Of a stretch of DNA of 27,311 nt, positions 22,748 through 27,311 are shown piece after piece. The position numbers and the translations under genes were made by a program. Within the stretch, counting starts at the first letter, position 1; each line of letters begins with the position of its first letter. The notes beneath the pieces were generated by a model. The model was given only the letters and a program-made list of their open reading frames with translations. It searched no databases and had not been told where the DNA came from. The stretch comes from a virus: the IMG/VR virus record IMGVR_UViG_3300010885_006034, positions 1-27,311 of that record; one strand, given 5' to 3'.

Positions 22748-23707
22748 TTACTTGAACTTACAAGCTGACATAATTTCAGTCATACACGCCATGATATTGA
22801 TTTCTTTATCAGCTCGGAAAGCTCCTTTGTAATCATAATCAGCAAGAATCAACACCAATTCAGGAATACTTTGTGGTTCTAAATGTTCTACTGAAGTATC
22901 ATACAACTTTCTCTCTAGTTCTACAAATTCAGTATCAACATTACTACCAACCCATTTACGTACATCAGTAAAGTTTTTGGCTTTGAGTGATGTTAACAAT
23001 ACCCCAAACTTATCATCATTGAAGTTACTCGATAAGATTCCGACATCTATTTTACCAGAAACTGAGTATCTTTGCAACTCATTTAAGATTCTTCTATAGT
23101 CTGGAAAGTGTTTGATTACTAATTCAGATACTACTTTAGGATCAAATTCAACATCTTCGTTATTGAGAATTTGAACCACTCTCTTATAGAATCCTGCCGC
23201 TATAGCAGGCTTATCTTTTGCTTCTACTTTGAAATCGATACAAGTACATCTGCTATGTAGCGGTTCAATAATTCTTTGTTTGTAGTTACAAGTAAAAATG
23301 AATCTACAGTTAGCAGAGAACTCTTCCATAAAAGAACGTAATGCTGGTTGAACACTTTGAGGATTCATATAGTCAGCTTCATCCAGAATAATAACTTTCT
23401 TAGAATCAGTCAACGAAACAGTAGAAGCAAAACTCCGAATAGTACCTCTTAGTACATCAATGGACCGACCTTCGTCAGATCCATTGATTAGTATATATTC
23501 AGCACCAATCTCATTACAAAGAGCTTTAGCAACAGTAGTCTTACCTGTACCAGCAGAACCTGAAAACATAAAGTGAGGCAATTGTCCTGATTCAATAAAT
23601 TCCTTAAAAGTAGTCTTCAACGACTCAGGAAGAATACAATCATCAATCAACTGTGGTCTGTATTTTTCTACAAACAAGAATTGGTTATTAATGCTAGAAA
23701 TTGTCAT
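22748..23707 (-). CDS. 44: Clamp-loader ATPase subunit gp44
   Basis: A 319-residue AAA+ ATPase of the RFC/gp44 family. LFVEKYRPQLIDDCILP is the N-terminal signature, Walker A is GSAGTGKT (50-57), Walker B is VIILDEAD (105-112), sensor 1 is FIFTCNYKQRIIEPL, and the SRC motif is HSRCTCIDF (151-159). T4 gp44 is also 319 residues. With gp62 it opens the clamp ring and loads it on primed DNA. AAAGGA lies ten bases before the ATG. It follows the clamp gene in the same operon. Confidence 0.95.
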   Translation of the reverse strand: MTISSINNQFLFVEKYRPQLIDDCILPESLKTTFKEFIESGQLPHFMFSGSAGTGKTTVAKALCNEIGAEYILINGSDEGRSIDVLRGTIRSFASTVSLTDSKKVIILDEADYMNPQSVQPALRSFMEEFSANCRFIFTCNYKQRIIEPLHSRCTCIDFKVEAKDKPAIAAGFYKRVVQILNNEDVEFDPKVVSELVIKHFPDYRRILNELQRYSVSGKIDVGILSSNFNDDKFGVLLTSLKAKNFTDVRKWVGSNVDTEFVELERKLYDTSVEHLEPQSIPELVLILADYDYKGAFRADKEINIMACMTEIMSACKFK

Positions 23708-23725
23708 AATATAAAGGTCCTTTAA

Positions 23726-24388
23726 TTAAGCTGAGAAAGTAGAATCTTGTTCAACACCAACATAATAAACTAAATCAGAAGAAGTAGAAGCAAATCTGGA
23801 TACTCGTTTAGATGAAATAGACACTTGGTATTCTCCTGGAATGAACTTGAGGATATCTACCTTGAAATTAACTTGGAATTCTAAATCTGTATTACCAATA
23901 GCTACTTCAAAAGAGTTAGCTGTATCATTTTTCTTATCACCAATGAACAACTTCAGTTCACCATCAACTCCAATGAATGATACATCAGATGATCTTAATA
24001 CAGAAGCAGTTTTAGTAATCAATGATAAGTGTTCTGCAGTCAATAACAATTCGATATCAGTTTCTGGAAAGTTGATGTCCTTCTTAGGAACCTCAAGAAC
24101 ATTAGATTCTGCTGAATAATATTTGATAGAATTCTTACCTTCAGAAATCTTAACAAACTTCTCGTTAAATTCCAACTCGGGACTTTGGAATAGAGCCATA
24201 ACACTAAGGAACTCGGTCAAATCATAGATACCAAATTCTTGTGGGAAGGTATCAGGAACAGTAGCAGAAGACATTAGAGTATTAGCAAGAGTTCTGGTCT
24301 TGAGAATGTTTCCTGGAGTAATCAACAGATTGGAATTGATTGAAGCATAGTTTTTCAAAATAGTAATAGTGTCTTTCGATAGTTTCAT
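23726..24388 (-). CDS. 45: Sliding clamp gp45
   Basis: A 220-residue protein matching the T4 gp45 processivity clamp in size (228), position and pattern: MKLSKDTITILKNYASINSN, LITPGNILKTRTLANTLMSSA, EFGIYDLTEFLSVMALF, and a C-terminal strand region FVEIVDILKFIPGEYQVSIS-like DILKFIPGEYQVSISSK. It forms a trimeric ring that holds the polymerase on DNA and, in T4, also activates late transcription with gp33 and gp55. GAGG precedes the start (AGGAAGTAAAATG). It begins the replication operon; an AT-rich TATAAT lies about 40 bases upstream. Confidence 0.93.
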   Translation of the reverse strand: MKLSKDTITILKNYASINSNLLITPGNILKTRTLANTLMSSATVPDTFPQEFGIYDLTEFLSVMALFQSPELEFNEKFVKISEGKNSIKYYSAESNVLEVPKKDINFPETDIELLLTAEHLSLITKTASVLRSSDVSFIGVDGELKLFIGDKKNDTANSFEVAIGNTDLEFQVNFKVDILKFIPGEYQVSISSKRVSRFASTSSDLVYYVGVEQDSTFSA

Positions 24389-24435
24389 TTTACTTCCTCA
24401 TAGTTTAGGTCAAAGATTATATTATCTAACATGAA

Positions 24436-24759
24436 TCATTTTATTACAACATTATTCTTCAACAAGTATTCACATAAGCTCATTAGACTTGCTATAGCAT
24501 GAGCAAGATGATGTAGTTGAGAGGTTTTGTCTAGTTCTTCTCCATCTCTGTATTCCCATTGATGTAGTTGAGCAGTATTAAAGAACTTTCGTTTTGCTTC
24601 AGTAGGACTCATCCAAGTATCATCACTTGTATAAGACATTACCTTTGCTACTTCTTTCAATGCAAGAGGAGGAATCCTATCATAATTTGGTTCTGTTGGC
24701 TTTGGAATGCTATACCTATTAAGCTCAGCCAAAAATAATTCGTATTCATCTTCAGTCAT
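24436..24759 (-). CDS. DUF5664-like putative dNTP pyrophosphohydrolase-family protein
   Basis: The start at 24759 is chosen because GGAG lies five bases upstream. The 107-residue product has IPPLALKEVAKVMSYTSDDTW, a short middle, then GEELDKTSQLHHLAHAIASLMSLCEYLL. The last part (E, D, then H-L-x-H-A) resembles the metal-binding helices of DUF5664 and related all-alpha NTP pyrophosphohydrolases, some of which act on dATP or dGTP in phages. The match is partial, and activity is inference. It is upstream of the clamp gene. Confidence 0.5.
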   Translation of the reverse strand: MTEDEYELFLAELNRYSIPKPTEPNYDRIPPLALKEVAKVMSYTSDDTWMSPTEAKRKFFNTAQLHQWEYRDGEELDKTSQLHHLAHAIASLMSLCEYLLKNNVVIK

Positions 24760-24830
24760 GTTATCTCCATGGATTAAATCTTTCAAGAGTAATGATTGTC
24801 AATATTATTAATCCTGCTAGTATATCTATA

Positions 24831-25277
24831 TTAGTAATCATTATGAAAATCTCCTAACTCATAATCTTCGTACACATAAAGTCGAAATGGAAAATTTACA
24901 TCACCTACATTACAAAAATTAGGTCCTAGAAACCGCTCTACTACTCCAGTCACCAATTTGATTCCATATTGCTCTTCAAACTCGTCCTTATCTTCAAACA
25001 TTACATCAGCAAAATTACCTTCGATATAGATAGGCAATTTAGCTTTGTAGTATGGCCAAGGGTCGTAGAAATCGTTAGCTGGGTAAAGTTGGAATAAATT
25101 TGACTCATTTACCAATTCATTATAGTCATCTATGTTCTTGATGGTTAAGGTATAACCATCTTTCAAGTTAACTTCTCTGTAAGTAGTATTGAGTAAAATT
25201 TTACTATGTTCAGTAAAGTGATTGCCATTCAATCTATCAGTAAATTCAATTAACTCTGGGAAATCTTCAATTCTCAT
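24831..25277 (-). CDS. Hypothetical protein (148 aa)
   Basis: An acidic, aromatic-rich 148-residue protein with no signal or membrane segment: MRIEDFPELIEFTDRLNGNH, YPANDFYDPWPYYKAK and LGPNFCNVGDVNFPFRLYVY are its most distinctive stretches. I do not recognise the family. GGAG precedes the ATG, which overlaps or abuts the stop of the upstream DUF1566-like gene, so the two are co-translated. The gene therefore likely shares the TTGACC promoter upstream. Confidence 0.7.
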   Translation of the reverse strand: MRIEDFPELIEFTDRLNGNHFTEHSKILLNTTYREVNLKDGYTLTIKNIDDYNELVNESNLFQLYPANDFYDPWPYYKAKLPIYIEGNFADVMFEDKDEFEEQYGIKLVTGVVERFLGPNFCNVGDVNFPFRLYVYEDYELGDFHNDY

Positions 25278-25657
25278 TATTCAGCTCCTAAATCAACAGT
25301 ACGAATTTTTCTAACAACACAAACAGCATCATGTTCCATCGAAATACCCATACCCATTCTTGAATACACATATTTTGTATCACGGGTAGTATATTTGGTA
25401 GAAGTCCAATACGTTTGTCTTTCGATGAATTTTTCAGGTTCAACAGTCATCATCATTTCCATTTGTTCTAGTGATGGAATGAAGTAATCGTACTGTCTTG
25501 ATTCACCTTCACCAAGAATAAGCGGTCTGTTCCATCCTTCAGAGAACGAAGCAAGATATTCTGTTTCTACTGGAGACAGAATGAGATGATATGGTTTAAC
25601 GTGTCCCGGACAGACTGTTCCAATATAAGTCTCGCCAGGTAAAAGTTGTGGTACCAT
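25277..25657 (-). CDS. DUF1566-like protein, paralogue of 7587-7883
   Basis: The start at 25657 follows GAGGAA in the same 20-base leader as its paralogue. The 126-residue product has FIPSLEQMEMMMTVEP, TYWTSTKYT and CVVRKIRTV, the P-x-x-x-E / Y-W-T-S / V-x-R-x-R series of DUF1566. It is longer at the N-terminus (LLPGETYIGTVCPGHVKPYH). No signal peptide is seen and function is unknown. It has its own TTGACC promoter and leads the next gene by direct overlap. Confidence 0.65.
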   Translation of the reverse strand: MVPQLLPGETYIGTVCPGHVKPYHLILSPVETEYLASFSEGWNRPLILGEGESRQYDYFIPSLEQMEMMMTVEPEKFIERQTYWTSTKYTTRDTKYVYSRMGMGISMEHDAVCVVRKIRTVDLGAE

Positions 25658-25674
25658 TTTATAATTCCTCTTCA
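25655..25674 (-). repeat. 20-base leader copy 2, shared with 7881-7900
   Basis: The minus strand reads TGAAGAGGAATTATAAAATG, identical to the leader of the other DUF1566-like gene about 17.8 kb to the left. Confidence 0.8.
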
Positions 25675-25694
25675 TATTTTATTAAGTTACAGCT

Positions 25695-25723
25695 ATTGTC
25701 CTACACTATTCATCAAAGGTCAA
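25695..25723 (-). promoter_or_regulatory. Sigma70-like promoter for the 25657 gene
   Basis: Minus-strand -35 TTGACC (25718-25723) and -10 GACAAT (25695-25700) are 17 bases apart. It lies inside the 3' end of the upstream gene and repeats the GTTGACCTTT block of the promoters at 7937 and 26739. Confidence 0.6.
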
Positions 25724-26005
25724 CAATTCTTTTTCAATCATGTCATAGGCCCAACTTGGCATTTCAATCTCTTCAAGTGACTCAAGTATAGCAAAGTAGC
25801 TACCTTTAGTTTTATCAATAAAATGCCGATGAGGTTGTTCGTACCTTTCTATAGCCAAACTCTTACCAAACTCTTTAGAATACAAATCATTCTTGTTAGA
25901 GAAGGCAATTCCAAATCTGGCAACATTATGAGGTTCCAGCTTGTATGCGATAGTAATAACATTAGTTCTTGCTTTGGATCTATCGCCTAAGTATATAAAT
26001 TTCAT
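25706..26005 (-). CDS. Hypothetical phage protein (99 aa)
   Basis: A 99-residue protein reading NVITIAYKLEPHNVARFGIAFSNKN and then YSKEFGKSLAIERY, a strand-strand-helix pattern I associate with small conserved myophage proteins of unknown role. The C-terminal half contains FAILESLEEIEMPSWAYDMI. AGGAG precedes the ATG. A promoter for the next gene is embedded in its 3' end. No function can be assigned. Confidence 0.7.
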   Translation of the reverse strand: MKFIYLGDRSKARTNVITIAYKLEPHNVARFGIAFSNKNDLYSKEFGKSLAIERYEQPHRHFIDKTKGSYFAILESLEEIEMPSWAYDMIEKELLTFDE

Positions 26006-26014
26006 AATAATCTC

Positions 26015-26299
26015 CTAGTTTTGGCCTGTAATTTTCAACCACAAATTGTGCACATATATTGATGACACTAATCCTAGAGCTCCTCCGACAACATAGCATA
26101 CCGATTCTGCTATACCAGCATCAGGAGTAGCCTTATACAAAAACAACTGAAGGGAACCAATCATTAGTGCTGTAATGAAAGAAGGCAACGCTTCTTTGCT
26201 CTTTACAAACTGAGACTGAATTCCTAACAACATAATCAAGAAGAACGATGAGAAGAAAAGGGTTATCATCGATACAAGTTGTTCATTCACACATAGCAT
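26015..26299 (-). CDS. Small membrane protein, three predicted helices
   Basis: The start at 26299 is chosen because GGGAA lies seven bases upstream; the longer TTG start has no ribosome site. The 94-residue product has hydrophobic segments near LVSMITLFFSSFFLIMLLGI, SFITALMIGSLQLFLY and SVCYVVGGALGLVSSIYV. It resembles small multi-pass phage inner-membrane proteins of unknown role; a holin is possible by topology but there is no lysis context at this end. It starts just after the upstream 131-residue gene. Confidence 0.65.
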   Translation of the reverse strand: MLCVNEQLVSMITLFFSSFFLIMLLGIQSQFVKSKEALPSFITALMIGSLQLFLYKATPDAGIAESVCYVVGGALGLVSSIYVHNLWLKITGQN

Positions 26300-26313
26300 A
26301 ATACTGTTCCCAC

Positions 26314-26709
26314 TCAAGATTTCTTACCAATAGTCTTGGCATCAGTCTCATCAGTAATATACTGATAGCTCCCTTTGTTGTAAGCAATTCCAATTCTTTT
26401 AGATTTACTTATAATTTGATCAGCATCATCTCCTGTTATTTGACCTCGTGTAACTTTCTCTACCATTGAATTCTTACCTAGACTAGCTTTGGAATTTCCT
26501 ATCAATGATGGTATGTTATTTTTAGGAGCCCAACTAGGTCTTCCAAAAGTCATTCCTTTATTAGATGCTTTAGGTTTAGCAGTAGTACCAAATACCCAGT
26601 TAGAATACTCTTCAAATGTCATCTTGAGCTTTGGTTGGGTTTTGTATTGTTTATTGAAATCTATCCAATCTTGTTTTAGTTTTGCTTCTTTAGTAAGTTT
26701 CTTGTTCAT
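26314..26709 (-). CDS. Conserved phage protein of unknown function (131 aa)
   Basis: A basic 131-residue protein with MTFEEYSNWVFGT, a K/S/P-rich linker, and a conserved-looking end KVTRGQITGDDADQIISKSK, RIGIAYNKGSYQYITDETD. I have seen the IGIAYNKGxYxY pattern in myophage proteins but know no function. AAGGAA precedes the ATG. It is the first minus-strand gene after the strand switch, driven by the TTGACC promoter at 26739-26767. Confidence 0.7.
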   Translation of the reverse strand: MNKKLTKEAKLKQDWIDFNKQYKTQPKLKMTFEEYSNWVFGTTAKPKASNKGMTFGRPSWAPKNNIPSLIGNSKASLGKNSMVEKVTRGQITGDDADQIISKSKRIGIAYNKGSYQYITDETDAKTIGKKS

Positions 26710-26738
26710 ATTTATTCCTTAGTGAGCTATTATAGGGT

Positions 26739-26767
26739 AATATACAGGAGTTTAATGAAAAGGTCAA
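26739..26767 (-). promoter_or_regulatory. Sigma70-like promoter for the 26709 gene
   Basis: Minus-strand -35 TTGACC (26762-26767) and -10 TATATT (26739-26744) are 17 bases apart, 30 bases before the start codon. It repeats the AATGTTGACCTTT context of the promoter at 7937. Confidence 0.65.
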
Positions 26768-26775
26768 CATTATTT

Positions 26776-26783
26776 TATAAATA
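26776..26783 (+). promoter_or_regulatory. T4-type late promoter, plus strand
   Basis: TATAAATA at 26776-26783 is an exact late -10 element, about 20 bases upstream of the ATG at 26804. It is back to back with the minus-strand TTGACC promoter, making a divergent pair. Confidence 0.65.
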
Positions 26784-26803
26784 TATTTCATTTGGAGTAT
26801 AGT

Positions 26804-27004
26804 ATGAATCTGGCAAGAGATATAAAAATAATGAAGTTTGTCGTTGGTAGACTGAAAGAACCCAGTACTCATGCTGCATTGACTGGATTATTTGCTGCAT
26901 TTGGTAACATATCTGATTCCACGTGGAATATAGTAATGAATGGACTTGCTGTGACATTTGCGGTTGCTGGAGTGTTCATTAAAGAACCAGGTGCTGAAGA
27001 TTAA
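26804..27004 (+). CDS. Small membrane protein, possible holin
   Basis: The only plus-strand gene. The start at 26804 follows GGAG and a late promoter. The 66-residue product begins with a charged helix (MNLARDIKIMKFVVGRLKEP), then STHAALTGLFAAFGNI and NIVMNGLAVTFAVAGVFIKE, two hydrophobic segments with a short acidic tail. GRLKEPSTxA followed by two helices resembles small holin-like phage proteins. Late expression and topology fit a lysis role, but the spanin-like gene lies at the far left of the window. A bidirectional terminator follows the stop. Confidence 0.65.
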   Translation: MNLARDIKIMKFVVGRLKEPSTHAALTGLFAAFGNISDSTWNIVMNGLAVTFAVAGVFIKEPGAED

Positions 27005-27011
27005 TAAAAAG

Positions 27012-27031
27012 AAAGCCCAATAAAGGGCTTT
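27012..27031. terminator. Bidirectional Rho-independent terminator
   Basis: AAAGCCC (27012-27018) pairs with GGGCTTT (27025-27031). The plus strand continues with T (TTTTAG region) after the holin-like gene, and the minus strand reads a long U-tract (TTTCTTTTTATT) after the tRNA cluster, so it can end transcription from both sides. Confidence 0.8.
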
Positions 27032-27057
27032 TAGTGTTGTCACCTTAGGAGAGTGAT

Positions 27058-27131
27058 TGGAGCGGGATAAGGGAATCAAACCCTTGCCAGGAGATTGGAA
27101 ATCTGCTGTTCTATCATTAAACTAATCCCGC
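27058..27131 (-). tRNA. tRNA-Gly (UCC)
   Basis: A 74-base cloverleaf: acceptor GCGGGAT/ATCCCGC, D-arm GTTT/GAAC, anticodon loop TTTCCAA (anticodon TCC), T-arm AAGGG/CCCTT with loop TTTGATT, discriminator T and encoded CCA. The anticodon stem GCAGA/TCTCC has one C-C mismatch. It is the last tRNA before the terminator. Confidence 0.9.
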
Positions 27132-27189
27132 AATATAAAGGGCGTATTATTTTTTTAACGTGGGCCACGCCTAGCACCATTTCTACATT

Positions 27190-27265
27190 TGGAGCCACTG
27201 AAAGGAATCGAACCCTCAACCCCCTGATTACAAGTCAGGTGCTCTACCAATTGAGCTACAGTGGC
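27190..27265 (-). tRNA. tRNA-Thr (UGU)
   Basis: A 76-base cloverleaf: acceptor GCCACTG/CAGTGGC, D-arm GCTC/GAGC, anticodon stem CCTGA/TCAGG with loop CTTGTAA (anticodon TGT), T-loop TTCGATT, discriminator T and encoded CCA. Confidence 0.95.
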
Positions 27266-27282
27266 GTTTAAAACTTATTAGG

Positions 27283-27311
27283 GGTGACTAGTGGGACTCG
27301 AACCCACAAAA
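27283..27311 (-). tRNA. Partial tRNA 3' end, probably tRNA-His
   Basis: The minus strand shows a T-arm GTGGG-TTCGAGT-CCCAC, acceptor strand TAGTCAC and a C at the discriminator position, then CCT rather than CCA. A C discriminator is typical of tRNA-His. The anticodon lies beyond the right edge, so identity is not proved. Confidence 0.5.

Overview
This window is a piece of a tailed-phage genome of the T4-like myovirus superfamily. The evidence is the block DNA polymerase gp43, RegA, clamp-loader gp62 and gp44, and sliding clamp gp45 in T4 gene order, followed by UvsX recombinase, a small gene in the gp40 position, and the DnaB-type helicase gp41. T4-type late promoters (TATAAATA), C(UUCG)G hairpins, dense start/stop overlaps and a tRNA cluster agree with this. 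The DNA is AT-rich and nearly every gene is on the minus strand, so transcription runs from right to left. The host is probably a Gram-negative bacterium (spanin-like lysis gene, IbpA-like Hsp20), but I cannot name it.

Layout from left to right. (1) 1-6057: late and structural genes: a partial inner-membrane spanin, two small conserved proteins, an Ig-like virion protein, another virion protein, a fibre-like protein, an EF-hand protein, a Dps-like ferritin and a 588-residue presumed head protein. (2) 6062-9072: enzymes that appear to be made late: an HxGH cytidylyltransferase-like protein, a ligase-like nucleotidyltransferase and a pol-beta-like nucleotidyltransferase. The last two begin with MKSFKEYLxE, which closely resembles the cleavable capsid-targeting sequence of T4 internal proteins (MKTYQEFIAE). 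(3) 9105-9387: a deletion remnant of the pyrimidine-dimer glycosylase gene denV. (4) 9451-14802: nucleotide metabolism and a 7-deazaguanine DNA-modification island: dUTPase-like protein, dNMP kinase, DpdA-like guanine transglycosylase, a QueD-like paralogue without the usual catalytic residues, a PD-(D/E)XK nuclease-like protein, FolE, QueD, QueE and a guanine-type phosphoribosyltransferase. QueC is absent here. (5) 14812-24388: replication and recombination core. (6) 24436-26709: small accessory genes. (7) 26804-27311: a plus-strand small membrane protein, a bidirectional terminator, then minus-strand tRNA-Gly, tRNA-Thr and a partial, probably His, tRNA.

How it fits together: FolE, QueD and QueE would turn GTP into 7-carboxy-7-deazaguanine. 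The transglycosylase would exchange it for guanine in phage DNA, the QueD-like paralogue could tailor the base, and the phosphoribosyltransferase could recycle the released guanine. Without QueC in this window, carboxy- or decarboxylated deazaguanine is the likeliest base, unless QueC lies elsewhere.

Three loci look broken: gp43 carries an in-frame TAA before a conserved clamp-binding tail, hsp20 has a one-base frameshift, and denV has lost its middle. The first two could be real mutations, recoding or sequence errors; the third cannot be a simple base-calling error.
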